Assembly: GCF_009870125.1 (NCBI RefSeq)
Contig: NC_046679.1
Coordinates: 11,098,001 to 11,162,000, forward strand
Direction of reading: 5' to 3'
DNA: 64,000 bases
Source: Drosophila pseudoobscura
Taxonomy: Eukaryota; Arthropoda; Insecta; Diptera; Drosophilidae
Position numbers and translations under genes: made by a program. The notes beneath the pieces were generated by a model that saw nothing but the letters and a program-made list of their open reading frames with translations, was not told the DNA's origin and ran no database searches. Position 1 is the first letter of the stretch; every line of letters starts with the position of its first letter. Shown here in pieces: positions 49,952 to 63,669 of the stretch.

Positions 49952-52900
49952 GTGAGTCCCAGCTCCAATTGGATCTGCAGGCCCCAAAACTCGATTCAAG
50001 TTGTAGCCCAGAAGCAGGCAGAGGGCCCAGCCGGGCGGTATAGTGGTTAAGGCTTAGCAAATGAATGTGGTTCTTATTTTTGGTTAAATAGATAACATTT
50101 TTGGGCCACGTGTTAGTCATGTCTTAGTCACTTTGGGGTCGGTATAGAGGGGTAATAAGTGCAGTGGTAGGTTTCGGTTATTCTCTCAGAGAATATAGCT
50201 TGAACCACTGTGGCTCCCTCTCTTATTTGTTAAGCTCTTGCCGGTTTGAACAACCTTGAAAAACCAGCTTCTATTTCGACGTCTGCTTGTTCCACTACAA
50301 AGCTGTTTTAGGGCCTTTTCCAGCCTGGACACAGACTAGACACCAGAGATAGAGGCACACTCCGTAGCTCCTCCTTCGGCCCTCGAGCACAGCAGTGGGG
50401 TCGGGGCACATGCCACTTGCCACTTGGCTTATCAGTGGGAGTAGTTTTCGCTCTTCCTTTTTGATTAGTATTACGCTGAGTGTGCTGTCTGTGGACTATT
50501 AGCAGCTTGTTTATCTCATTGTTGGGTCTATCAAAATCTCACGTAGTGCGGCGATAGAGAGGCGCCCCTGAGGATCACACTTTCCATGCAAATTCGTTGA
50601 TTGCCTTCCTCGCACGTACCAGATCTGATGGCCCTTTTTCTTTTCTTTATTGCCCGCTCATTTCTTATGTTTGGGCCAAAGTAAAAATCGATTGTGAATG
50701 CAGTGGCGTGCTTTACTTTTACTCTCATTGTGGAAGATTTTGTTTCGATTTTTTTCGAGAAACTTTCTTTAATTTTTTGCCACCACACAAAATGCCGCTC
50801 TTTTTGTGGGTCAACAGACAGTGTCTCTGGTACTGGCAAGCGTTAAATGTTTTTATATTTTATGTCTTTTCATTGTCATCAGTTCGGGGCCCCAAAAGGT
50901 CAGCGCCTTAAGCGCACACTCGAACCGCCATTCTGGCCCAACTCCGCTTTTGGCCAACTCGTTTCGTTGTCATTGTTTGTTTGATTTGTTGTGTGGTTGT
51001 GTGTGCGATTTCGTTGATGATTATTTTTTTCCATTTTTATTTTCTTAACAATTTTTATATCATTTGCGCAATTATATGGCAACAGCAGCGGCAGCGGCAA
51101 CAGTGGCAACAGGCCGTAATAACCAAAAAAAAAACAAGTTGTTCGAGTGAAGTAACATTCGTAGCTCAAAAGTGGGCGGGAGCTGTGGCACAATTAAAAA
51201 AAAAGGAAAGGAAAGATTATTGGCAAAGAACAGCCCCATGGACAAATCAAGAAATTTAAAAATTCTCTCTAGCTTTTTTTTTGAAACAACATCAAGATAC
51301 ACAGGGCTCATAATTATTGTTTTTGTGTCACACAAAATCGTTTCTAGGCCAACTGGAACCAGCAGTAGCCATGCATTTCATTGACTTTCTTGGGACATCT
51401 ACACACTGGCCACGCCTCTTGTCTTGGGCGTTGTCCACTGCTGTACTGCTCCGCCATTACCATTATCATTATCACAAGCACAAGGCAAGACAAGAGGATC
51501 ATTAATATGCGGCAATGCATTTTTGTTGGACATGGACTGGTTGGCTCAGAGCGTGGGAGCCAGAACTAGAATCTATCTGTCTATCGGTCTGAACAGTTTT
51601 CCCGCTTTTCCAAGCAGCGATCTAAGCCTGATATTCTAGGCAACAACTCGAGTGGTCAGCCATCAGTCCGTCATCATGAGCAAAACTTAATTGAAACCGA
51701 ACTCAATTTACGAATGGATCTCCAGTAAGCTCGTCTTGATTGAGTCAGGTCAAAAGAATTTAAATGGAGAGATCTTCTATCTCTATCTCTCTCTGTGTCT
51801 GTGTCTGGGGGGGGGGCCTGTTCCCCGTCTCTAGATCGAGTCGAAACGGAAGCCTCTGAGCATGCATATTTTAGTAAGAAGTCTGTCTGTTCGAGAGGCC
51901 CAGGCCTCGGAATTGTACAACATTTGCATAAATTGCGTCGCCCCCAAGAACGTGACAAGAAATGTCTAGGAGAGTCTAGGAAATCGACATGGAAAACATT
52001 GGTCGAGCGGCGGGCGTAGCAATTAAGAAATAATACGAAAAATTAAGGCAAATTTACGAAATGTAATAATTGAATGGAACATTATTGCATTCAAAAATTA
52101 AATCATTTATTGTAGATGGAAATCGATGGACATTTAGTTGCCGGGAATTGTTTCTGTTGTGGCAGAAAGGAGGACACGTGCCAGGATTCACTTTTGACCG
52201 AGGCACGTGCTCAGGGTATACCCCGCGATTATCAGCCCTAAGCGGAGGGTGGTTCCCTCGAGCAGGTCTCGAGTGTGACCTTAACATTTGCGGAGATTAA
52301 GCCTAAAATGATTGCGGCCTTAATTAAGCCAGAGAGACACAGCCGGCGCAGGGTGGACTGTGGGATCTGTATCGAAGGGCGAAAGAGGGAAACACTCAAG
52401 TTATTTATGACTCTATTTCCATATACTTAGTGCGGGGTGAGTTTTGGCCAGACAACCCCAAAATGTCATTGGATTGTCATTGCATTAGTCATCGAGGGAA
52501 GGAGCTCTGCAAGTTGATGTTAAAGGAAACAAGTAGAAAGCTCTCAAGACTTGCACAGTGAAAGGCGATATTCCCCTACAATCAGACAGAAGAGAATGTT
52601 ATTTCTTTGACACCAAAGAAACCAATATACCCTTGTTCTCCACCCCCCAGCAGTGGAGGGGAATCAAAGAGGTAAAGCAGGAAGAAGAATTCTCAACACG
52701 AATCATAGAACAAGCACTTGAAAGACTTTGTTTATGCCAGGAACCGGAGGAAATTCCGTAGCAGCAGAAATTTCCTCTAAACAAATACACCAGAAAGAGA
52801 TGCGATGCCCTTCGTGGGGGGCGGGGGGTGGGGTGGAGATGCATTGCATCCATTGTTGTTATCGCTTGTGCAATGCCAATGCAATGCATGATTGAGCAGC

Positions 52901-54872
52901 GGATGAGGTGGGGCTGGAGTGAAGTAAAATAAAATCAAAGAAAGTGAAGGACAGACAGCGGCAGGGCAGAGAGCAAGGTGAGAGGAGAGTACAGCCCTGA
53001 CGATGATTAATCAAAATAAAAGAAGCAAAGAGCACGACGGAGTGGGAGCGGGGGAAACAGGTAGAGATGAACAGAAAAACCAAATGCAATCAAGTGAATA
53101 AATAATCATAAAGATGGAGGACAAACAGAGCTGACGAGCAGCGGGATCTTAATGGGCAATAGCACTCACTCTCTTTCGGTTCTCCGCTCTTTGGTTAATT
53201 TATGCAGAGAGACAGAGAGACGAGACCCGAGGAGAACTATTGACTGGCATTCGTAATGGGATGCGACAGCAACAAATATTTGCAACGGAAATGCGACATC
53301 ACGCTGGAGTGAACCAAGCAGCGGGGAAGGGGGAGAGCAAACCTCTTCCTGGTTATGGTCAGTGCTTTTAGTCTGGACGGGGACAGTGGCTAATTTACCT
53401 TCCATACGTTGCCAATGTTGCAATTTTGCGCCGACCAGCGGGGAGAGCGAGCGGGAGCCACGGACTGAGAGGCGCTCTCTGGCACACACTCGATGTCCCT
53501 CTCTTCGGGTGTGTGCGTAGGTGTTTTTGCTGCAAAACTAAACAAGAGAGAACGCTCAAAGCGAGTGCCGCCTCGACAAGCAGATACCCAGCGACGATGA
53601 GGCCCTGGCACTTATACTCCACACACGCTTGGGTGCTTATACACCCTTATACTCTTTCGCCACGGGGTATGACAGCAGCAACGAGAGCAAAAAACAACTG
53701 CTCATCCATCCACTACTCTGATGACGTCGCTGTCGCTGTCGCTGTCCCCGTCGCAGTCGACGCCTCTTTAGAGGGTCACTGAACTGTAAAATACAAACCG
53801 AATTTTCTGTTTACGTTTCCGTTATACAATATTTTCCTTTTACAAAACTTTTTTAAGTTTTCGTTGGCCGGATTTTGTGGCCTGCTGGCTGCTTGCTGTT
53901 GGCATTGCATTTGTTTGTGCATTTGTTTTGGTGTGTTTTTTTTTCGGTGGATAATTATTTACACAGTTACAAATTTCGTGTACAAGCCCAAAGCTTTTTC
54001 AGAAACCAAAGAAAAAAGCGAAAGCCCCGAGAACGAGTGTGTGGGAGGTGTTAAATGTTGAGCCATAACACCTCTGTCTATTATGATGTGGGTGTGCAGT
54101 CGTACAGTGTACCGTCCAATTGTTTGCTGAAACCTTTTGACAAACCTTTCGTTCATTAGGGATCCTCCATCAACAGCTTTTGATTTACGGCGCGTTTAAA
54201 GAAAGCGTGCCACGGAAATTAAGGTCACTCCGCACTTGGTTACGCATTACGTATGGTTTCCGGCGAAAGAAGTATATACAGTGGATTAATATGAATATAA
54301 AAACAACTTCAAGAACTGATATTATTTAATTCATATTTTACCCTGACGAATATTCTTCAGAAATTTCTCTGAATAATGTTACCCTGCAAATCATTGAGAC
54401 ATAATATTTTCCATGTAGAGGCCGACCTTATCGCTAGACCAAGTCCAAGTCGGGCGATTACCTACATAAACGCCTCCACCTCTCATATTAATGTTGTGCT
54501 AGGTCAGGGCTGATGTCTGTGGTCGCTTTTATATGTTGACCATATGCTAAATGGTCGGAAAGGTAAACCTCAGTGCGATCAAGCACTGCCTTCTGTCGTG
54601 TGTAAACAAAGCAGCAACAAATTAAACCAAAAATCTTGAACCCATAAACACCGAAAAGAGAGCCAAAAGCGCCAGCCAAGAGCTAATTGAATTAACATGC
54701 CGGCGCTAATATCGTGATGTTTTTTCCACGCTCCGCTCTCTTGATTCTCTTGATTCTCTCGATTGGTTTCCATTTTATTTTTATCTCAAGAATTTTCGAG
54801 TGTTACACTTTTCTTTCGGGAGCTGCATCATTTATTTCTCCCACTCCTTCGCCTTCGCCTTATTTAAAATGC
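49952..54872 (+). other. long intron of the 49.8-kb gene, first part
   Basis: No plus-strand exon is seen. It contains a poly-G/CT tract at 51780-51815, two CACGTG E-boxes at 52175-52180 and 52204-52209, and a G-rich run at 52816-52837. Downstream exons of the minus-strand gene starting at 55.1 kb could lie here, but I could not find a convincing one. Confidence 0.55.
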
Positions 54873-54878
54873 ACTCAC

Positions 54879-55098
54879 CGTTGGGCTGAAGCTTAGGACA
54901 AGGTGGAGGAAGGGGGGGAAGAAGTTCTCCTCGATGCATCTGTGTGCGATAAGCAGCCGACGCACCCAGCAAAGCCAACGAACCATAAAGTAGGAGCAGA
55001 CAAAGCACAGAGATTAGAGCAGCAGCGGTGAGAGAGAGGGAGAGAGAGCGAGCTTCTTCTTGTGTCCTCCTTCTGCTGAGTGTGTGAGTGGGTTGCAT
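54879..55098 (-). CDS. first coding exon of a signal-anchor or secreted protein gene on the minus strand (partial)
   Basis: From the ATG at 55098 (A at -3) the exon codes about 73 residues. There is a basic N-terminus (SRRRTQEEAR), one strongly hydrophobic segment at about residues 22-46 (LISVLCLLLLYGSLALLGAS) and a Pro-rich lumenal or extracellular stretch containing PPLPPPCPKLQPN. It ends in a good GTGAGT donor (intron from 54878), phase 1. The topology suggests a type II signal anchor; a signal peptide cleaved after GASA is the alternative. If the donor were skipped the frame would stop 15 codons later, giving an 88-residue protein. Later exons must lie to the left and are not identified. 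The exon sits antisense inside the first intron of the 49.8-kb gene. Confidence 0.65.
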
Positions 55099-58000
55099 TG
55101 TTCGAGCGCGTTTATCAATTAACGAATAACGAATAAAGATAGCAGAGAAAAGAGGAGATGAGATGAGTAAGAGCAACGGTACACACTTGAACTTTTGGTA
55201 ACTTGGGTTCCTCTTTTGAGCTACCATAATTGTGGATATGATCAAACCATTTTAGAATATCTATATTTATTTAATCTTAGAGAACTATCTGAAACTTAAA
55301 TTACTACAGAATAATACTGATTTGATCGGAAATTGTATTCAAAAACTTCCAAACTCGTAGCACCGCGTGCGAATAACTGTTTTCTGTGGAGTTATACACA
55401 TGTAACTCGGTTTCCCTGCCACATGTGTTACCTAAGCCAAAATTTGCACCCGGCACGTGTCTCTTTGTTCACTCACTCAATCATTAACTCACTCATTGGC
55501 TGGCATTAGTTAATTGCAGTTATGTAAAATGTGAAGTTCAAGTAAACTGAAAGTACGGCTTTCAATGGTTATCTGGGGTAATTTTCCTCTCTCTCTGCCA
55601 CTCGACTCATTACTGGAATTCTTGCAATAAAACTTTGTTTTATTAAAGCTCCCCATAGGCACAAGATATCCGCCGGATGTGCAGTACATGCTTCAAAAGC
55701 TGATAAAATACTATTTAACATGAAGTGGGCGAGGCGGGGGAGTGGAGTGGAATGGAGAGCTTTATTTATATAGAGAAATTAATGTATTTTTCAAGAATTT
55801 ATGGCACTAGAGTCGTACACACTCGCATGTTCAAGCATGGCAGCACAACGAGTGCGAGAGAGCACTGGGGGGAAAGTTTGAGGAGGTTTCTGGTCTATTA
55901 GCCAGATAGAAAGGCATTACGAGAAGGGCCGTTGATTTGTTCATGGGCAAAGGCGTTGTAATGCCCTATAATTTGGTTGGAAATTAAAGTTGGATTGTTT
56001 CTGAAATTTTAGGATTTCTCTAGAGATTCAATGGGTTGTTAGCTTTCACAGAAAATAGCACCTGATTTTCTATCTATCAATGCCGAATCGCTCCATTCAC
56101 TTGTGGGAAATTTCACCACCGAAACAATGTCATTTCGCATCATTTGAAATGTTCTAGTGGTGGGGGAGGGTATTAGTCACAGACTAATAAAGTACGACCT
56201 TTGGCCCCCCCACGTAAATTAATCTTAACAATGGAGCTCTCCCCTGGGCAGGCCAACACCTGCCACTATTTTCCTTTGTATCCTTCCCAAGGCAATGACT
56301 CACGGAGCCCCATTTGCGGGCGGGTGGTGCACGTGCCCTGAGTCTCAGCTGCACTTCGGTCTATAGTGGAAAAGCACCATGAATCACACAAACCTGTGAC
56401 GATTTCATTGAGAGAACTCTGTATTGTTTATTATTTAATTGCTGAATCGAATACGCCGGACATTACAGAGTAGTGCGACGTCAGCAGAGGCGTCAGCAGC
56501 GGCGTTAGCAGCGGCGTCAGCAGCGGCGTCAGCAGCGGCGTCAGCAGCGGCGTTGATTAGTTCCGTGAGGCAATTAATGCGGAATTATATAAAATGCCAA
56601 TTACGCGTTGCAATCGGCGTTGCATCGATGGCTTGCCGCAGCTCATAGGATGGTGTATATAGAGCGTGTCGGTCTCTGTTGTTGTGCTCGTTCCTAAGAC
56701 TTCTCTCTCTCTCTCTCTCTCCCTGATCCGCTCCAATTTCCTGCCTTTAAGCCGTTCTCTGCTCCAATTTTTTGCTAATTGCATCGATGCCTCCGTCTCT
56801 CCCTCTGCCGCTTGCCTCGCAATTCGATAACGAAGTTCTGGTGGCAGTTGTGGCTGGAATGAAAATAATCAAATATTCAACCAGCGACAAGTTGTCTCCC
56901 TCCATCGCTGCTGTGTTGATTGAGTGGGTTGATTGAACGGTTGTTCATCGGTTGCACAAACCCGGAGAACAAGCCTTGGCTTTATACGGATTTGATGTGC
57001 CAACAAATATGATTAATATTGTATAATATTTGCCATGTAAGAAGGGCAAACAATCGTCCACCATTGTGCGGGGGGGATTCCCCATATTTTGAACTGAAAT
57101 TCGCCCATCAATTGGTTCGATTAATGATTAATTTTTCATTTCGAAACTACGTCTTACCAAACAATCTCTAGGAAAAAGCAATCGTAAATTGTCTAGTCTT
57201 TTATTTGGAGCAAACTTCCTGTCTTGTTGGCTGTGTAAATTGGCTTAATTTGATGATGATTCCTACACCATAAAGATAATTACGCTCTAGAACAAGGCAT
57301 AAGTATCTGAGAGATGCGTGCAGTCGGCAGACCAAATGCAAATTGTGCGCGGGATAGCCATCTGACAGATACAATTGAAGGCACAGCATGAAATCTAATA
57401 ACCAGCACAGAAATTGCTCAATTCAATTGGGTCAACGAGGTGCTGCTGCCCCAGAGGGCTACTGCCTGTGGCCCCTGGGTCTTCCACTTCATTGAAAACA
57501 AAAAAAGATTCATCCATCAGCGAAAACAATATGCCATCTAAAATATATATCTTTCAGAGTAGGCGCCTGACACAGAGATCTCCATCTCTCTCCCTCTCTG
57601 TCTCATCATCTCATTAGCAACACAGCACCCGTTTCGTAGAACTTTTGTATATGAATCATCTGGCAATTCTCGCGAATATATCTTACGAATAAACTGGTCA
57701 ATCCAGTCTTCTCTTGAGCAAGAGAGAGGGAGAGATATGATCTTTCATAGTTCTTCCATCTTTTGGGCTGTTCTTAATTGAGGCAAAAGGCAGAAAGGTT
57801 ACAACCCAATTAGCTTCAATTTGCAGACTACGGAAAATCTTCTCCGGCGAGTCATCATTTTCCCCCGGATCATTTCCGCCTCTCGTGCAATTTAAAGCGG
57901 ATCAGAGGAAACCTTTTCGGCTCTATAGAGTGTTGGGGTTTTTTTTTCAACCCGTCATGCTCGTTCGCTTCTTCGCTTTCATCTCAAAAAGAAAGTTGCA

Positions 58001-61000
58001 TTGATTTTGTCGACTCCGTTTTTTACTTGATTTTCTTTCATGTTTCATACGAAGATTTCACTTTTTTCCATGGCTTGGAACTACTTTGGGAGCTGAAAGA
58101 AGGACATTCCTCTAACGGCTGTGATCTCTCGTATATCATATGATGTGGGCTCTTGTTTTTTGGGGCTTTAAAGCACGTCCATTGCTGATGAACATCCCAG
58201 AAGATTGACCCTCTACTTCATTGCAGAAATATACTCTCTTACTTCTGGGAATCTAGGGTTTTCTTTTCTTTTCCGTTCTGGCAGTGTTGCCACCAGCTGC
58301 TGCACACGCGCGTCCTTGTGGCTGCAACAATTCTGAGAACTGGCAGCATGCCCTTCCCCACTGGATGGATGGCTGTTGCGTCCTACCCCTTTCCCTGTGG
58401 CCGCAATTAATTTCCAGCCCGAGATTCTTATCGATTGTGTCAAAACAAAAACAAAAGTACAACCAGAAAGGCAGTGGCAGAAGGGCGAGGGGCAGTCCCT
58501 CTGAGGGATAGAAAAGAACAAAAAAGGGTGTTAATTTATGAGTCCTTGGATGTGTGCAGTCGTGCTGCTGCGGGTAGCAGGGGGGCGGGGGCATAGCTAA
58601 TTGCACAATGAACGAGCACCGAAGTGGCACATACAATATTTATCTTATAGATGCATGTTTTCCAGCGTGCTTGAGAAAAGATAAAATTGCAGAATCTGGC
58701 AGAGGCATTAACGATGCAGAGTCCTTCTCAAATATGCTAGGCAACCCTTTTGTCCTTGCAACATGTCCGTGACATGACCCGGCAGCCCCCCTCCCCCCAC
58801 ACCCCACACCCCACAGTTTCTGCATTGGAATACAGAGCGGCGAGAATTTGCATATAAGCGAGTTATTTCAAGGTGTGTGCCCCCAGGGGGGGGCAAGTGG
58901 GAGTGTCAGTGAGGAGTGAGGCGTGTTCGCGTTATTTAGTTTACAAATGTTTTCATTTGCGTTCATTTCTCCTTTTATTGTTGTTGCCTCCCCCCTCCGT
59001 CCCTTGCAGCACTTACGCCCACGCCAGGGCCACGCCCCACCCCATTGCAGCCTTGGCTTGGGATTTGTTTTTATTGCCTTAAAAAGGGGTACTCCGTTTT
59101 CGATTACAAGTTGCAGTGAGAGAAACAGTTTTCAGAGCTTATAACGACCGAGGGGTGCAGCTGCATGACGCGCAATACTTATTCTCGAAGATAATCCAAG
59201 AAAAGTGAGTTGTTTCGAGGTTTTTAACCGTGGAGTGGAAAAGAGTGGCCATGGGTGTACTCCTCTCTTTTTTCTTCAATCGAACGACTGCCTTCAAAGA
59301 CAGTTGAACTAATCTAATTCATCTCTTCATTGTACTACAACTGTACTACCCCCACTATAAAAATTAATTAAAATTAAATTAAAAATTATTTAAAAAAAAA
59401 CAAAAGTTGTGCATCACTTTTCATATTACTTTCGGCTCGCAAAAAATATCATAAAGAGCTCGCAAAATATATCATAAAAGTCTCGTAAAAGTCTCGCAAA
59501 AGATCCGTTTTTGAGCTATCGAAGATGAAACCTTCACTACCACAAAACTGACCGACTAGTGATTTATTTTCTTATCGTTTTCAGATCTTAATTCAATAGT
59601 TTTACACGGCTGAGTTTCGCGTAACTCTCGTTTTCGATATCGTTTACGAAGTTTTGGTCCACTGGGATATACTTTGTATTTTCTACCCAATTCATGGCCA
59701 TGCTTCTCCTTGTGGTCCCTCCATCTGGCGGAGTATTTGCCAGTTCTGTGCCTTTTGCTGCTATCCTTCTTGATTTTTTTTCTCTGTGTCGCGCCTTTGA
59801 TTTATGCCATTTCCTGTGGGAGGAGCAGGCTCCTCTCCCTCTTTCTGTCTCTCTGTTTTGGTCGCTTAATCTTGGACTTAAATTAATGTTGCAGCTTCGT
59901 CGTCTCCTGCCCGGTCCTGCCCGGTCCTGCCGCCTGGTTTAATTAAAGCAAAAGCATTGACGTAATTAGCAATTAAATAGCCTTTAAATACAGAAACCCC
60001 TCAACAGACGGCGCTCTTTAGTATTTCTTTTGTGGCAGCAATTGAGCTGAGGATTCCGACCATTCAACATCGTCGACGCTCGTCATCATCCCAGCCCCAG
60101 TCCCAGTCCAAGCAATTAGTTGGAGGCAAAATAAAATAAAACAAGTAAATCAATTAAATTCGTTCAGTGAACCCGTTCCGAATGCCTTTTGTGGAGTGCG
60201 CCCCAAAAGCCTGCCGGACCTGCCTCGGACCGGATAAACTTTAATGAAACGCTGTCCAAAACTCATATTTTTATGAAGAAAAGTAAAAATAAACCAAACC
60301 AAACCAAAGCCTAACCACATTCATGACAATTAATTGGCAACACGTTTGCTGTTTGGCCAAAAGCTGAAAGCAATTCGGTTTTTTGTTGATAAATTTCCCC
60401 CACTTTATGCAACATTTTCTTGTGTGTTTGTATTTATTATTTTAATTTCTATTTATTGGAGTGTAACGCAATGGATGCCATATTTTGTGCAAAATATTTC
60501 TATTTTTAGCAGATTTTTATTTGCATTTCAAAACTTTTATTAAAGCTGGAGAAATTCTAGGCAAAACTTTTCTGGAATTTTTTGTATTTTGCAAATAGTG
60601 AAAATTTTGTAGATATCATATATCAGAATCATGAAGAATGATTATAGCCACTTGGTTTCAGATCAATATTATAGCCGGAATAAAGGGGTACCTATCGTAA
60701 AGCTCTTTGAACCGAGGCCAGGTTTTCCATAATACGATTACAGATCAGGAGTACACCGATCCAGTCTCGAGACACATATAGAAGCTATAGATTTATATTG
60801 TTTCAAGTAAATCTGATGAATTTTTTAAAAAAGTTTCCACCATATTGGCTTTTTGAGGTTAGAAAAAGACCCTGTCGTGATAGAGCAAATCTGATCTTGG
60901 AGTCGTGTTAAGGGACCGGCCCTAAAATATATAGGGATATCATACGTGTGCTTTTATGGTTATCATTATAATTCCTAAAGTTTTTAGCGCTATAATATGC

Positions 61001-62680
61001 CTTATACTACTCCATTAGAAGCCATGGAACACGCATAACCGATATTTCTTTATTTTTCATGACCTTTCCTAGCGCTACAAGTTTACACTTAAGTTATTTA
61101 TTTAAATCTTTTTATGAAATTGAGTTGCGCTTCTCCTGGTTCTGATGCTATGAGGAAGATTGTTCTATAAGCAGATAGCGTTAATGAAGAACTGCCTCTT
61201 CGAGAAAAGCAAAGATTCGTGCGAAATTTAGGGTCTTTAATCAGTCAATCTTCCCCTTTTTCTCATCCAAAATTGGTTCTCCCTTTGTCCCTGGGGCTTA
61301 AGGCCTGCAAATATATTTGCTTATAGCCAATGTCTACTGTGGCCTTTGGGTAGATACTTGGTGCATATATCTTGAAACCAGCCTCAAGGTCAACCCCATG
61401 CAAGGCACAAACCTACCTACCTTCCATTCAATATTTCATTTTTTGCCGGCATGTGGGCCTGAAAAATCAACAAAAAAATAACATCATTAAAATAAATTTG
61501 CTTTTATTTTTTTCTTTTCTGTTAATATCAAACAAAATTTGTTTGCTCTCTCAATTTTTGGTTTTTCTTTTTTTTTTTGGGGTGTATGTATCTTGTGTGT
61601 GTATCTTTTTGTTGCCCCTGTTCTGGAGCCCCCTGCTCCTCCTGCTCCTGCTCGCTCGTAAAGTTAATTGGCTCAATTTTCGCTCTTCTTCCATCAGAGC
61701 GAGAGCGACCGCAAAAACGCAACTTAACCGCCAGAGCGACCTTGAAATGTTTCAATTTGCGGGCAAAAGATACAGCCACAGTGGGAGAGAGAAAAGAGGG
61801 TAGGCGGCCCAAAACTTGAAATGCCGTCGGCGGCAACTGAAACCATTTTTCCGCTATGCAATAAATGATATCGATTTCACTTTAAGCTAAACAAAAAGCA
61901 AGTAGAACGCTTAAGCAGACATTGCGACCGAAAGATACCTCTTACTGAGGAGCAGGGACTCTACAAACAGCTGTTTGAAGGGAAAACAAATATGTTTGAA
62001 GCAGAATGAGCACTTGACGCGTTTAGATAAGAGTTTAATAGATAATTCTAACAAACTGGAAGGCAATATTGAGCAAATTTTAGATCTCTAGACTGGCCAG
62101 GATTGTCAAAATTAAGCTAGAGTTGATAGAAGGAAAGTTTACACTCGTAGAAGCCACTCGTATTTACTCTCACTCTCTCCATCTCTTCTATAACCCCTTC
62201 CTAGAGCTATTGATACCTCTGTATCCCATAAACCATATACCCCTGAACCCCTGCCAGTACAGGGTATGGCCCCAACAATTTGCTAACATTAATTGCCCAC
62301 AGCCTTGTGTCTGTCTCTCTGGTGACAAGTTTCCTCCCCTCGCCCTCCCCACCACCACCGCTCCCCACCGAGTCGGCGCTCAACTTGTTTCTCACACTTT
62401 TGTTGTCTTTTGGTGAAGAGGGAGATAGAGAGAGGGGAAGAGAGAGTGGAGCTCTCGATTTGTACGAATGATGATTTATTTGAGAAGCGTGTTTGGTTCA
62501 CTTTTGAAGTATCTGGGAAAGCTGTTGCTCTTTTTTCTGTTTCTGTCTGTAAATGCATTTTAGAGGGCGCCGCAGACCCACTTCGAGTCGCTGTATTAAT
62601 GGGTTATTAATCATTATGGCAGACAGATACACATCTCTCCCTGCCAACTGCAGTCTGCGCTTTAATCCTTTTCCTCAATG
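55099..62680. other. intron of the 49.8-kb gene and upstream flank of the 55.1-kb minus-strand gene
   Basis: No exon is firmly supported. Contains a 12-bp GGCGTCAGCAGC tandem at 56477-56554, (CT)n at 56700-56721 and C/T-rich DNA near 62330-62370. A GTGAGT donor on the minus strand near 56300 with an AG about 66 bases upstream could mark a 5' exon of the minus-strand gene, but the evidence is weak. Confidence 0.5.
56477..56554. repeat. 12-bp GGCGTCAGCAGC tandem repeat
   Basis: About six and a half units with few mismatches. One frame reads Ala/Ser repeats, which is repeat-derived and lacks splice or start context. Each unit carries CGTCA, half of a CRE-type site. Confidence 0.88.
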
Positions 62681-62725
62681 CTAATTTAATCATATTTTCC
62701 CCTTTCTTTGTTCTTGCAGGTAAGC
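62681..62725 (+). promoter_or_regulatory. recursive splice site (ratcheting point, zero-nucleotide exon)
   Basis: A branch-site match CTAAT (62681-62685), a long pyrimidine tract and TTGCAG (ending 62719) are followed at once by a donor, GTAAGC (62720-62725). The juxtaposed CAG/GTAAG with a strong Py-tract is the hallmark of the ratcheting points that remove very long fly introns in steps, as in Ubx. It lies 12.8 kb downstream of the 49951 donor on the same strand, within the size range where such sites occur. It is the only such site I found in this intron. Confidence 0.78.
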
Positions 62726-63669
62726 CCATAAAACCATACTTCCTGCTCAGACCAGAGACACAGGCCGGGCCGTGCCGGGCCCGTACGGACGCAGGCCAGG
62801 CCATCGCTGACTCAGAACAAAACAGATGTTAATCGCAGTCGTTCAGGGTTTGCTCATGTCTTTTATTTAAAATGTGTTTTTATTTTGCAAGCTTCGTATT
62901 TGTGTCAGCTTTCCGCTTCTCTAACGGGAACACCGAAAATATTCATATGCCAGCCAGTGGAGCAACAACTACAATAACAACAGCTCTTATCAAATACTCA
63001 TAATCGCAGTTCTGTTTTCCAGAAAAATACACACAAAAATATGTACATTAAAATATGTACAACTAGGGGTACTAGAACGAACCATTAAATACTCTGATGG
63101 AACACGAATTTTGCTTAAATTTGAGATATTTATGGATTGTTTATAGACCAAACAAAGTCATTTACTAAAACAGACCTGTAACCGTATCACGTTCCATCAT
63201 GTATTATCCCTCTGGGAGGTTCCATACAACGTTCACACGTGAATGACAATTTTTCCTCAAATAAATTGTGTTTTTCTATAATATTGAAATTTTTAGTGCG
63301 AAATTAAGTGAAGATCAACTACAGAAATGGTCCTGTGAAGTATATTGAAATATTTCCGATTTCTTTTTATCTAAAACTTTACAAATTTGATTTTTTTCTG
63401 TAAATGTGATAGTTTTTTAATTGTTAAATTACCAATAACATAAATAAATTATTAAAATCGGCTTTTAATGATTGAAATTTGGTGTAATTTATCGATAAAA
63501 GCTATAACTATTGTTAAAATCGATACATATAAAAAATGTATGGCATTTTTTTTGTCCATGAATCAATCGTTATGTTTTTCCTGACTCTTTTTTGGTGAAG
63601 AAACCCAGGAGAGTGCCCTTTAAGGGCGATTGTCTTTCAGTATATTACTCTTCATAGCCCACAGAAATG
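62726..63669 (+). other. continuation of the long intron
   Basis: AT-rich DNA without exons. It includes ATCGATA-type motifs near 63490-63525. Confidence 0.55.

Noticed and set aside
52175..52209. Two CACGTG E-boxes 29 bases apart
   Set aside because: The spacing does not match known tandem E-box modules and two hits in 64 kb of varied DNA are not significant alone.
52816..52837. G-rich run as a G-quadruplex
   Set aside because: Only three runs of three or more G are present, so the standard four-tract pattern is not met.
56296..56370. Possible 66-base minus-strand exon upstream of the 55.1-kb gene
   Set aside because: It has a GTGAGT donor and a TATAG acceptor, but the acceptor tract is weak and the peptide is Arg/Pro-rich without recognisable character.
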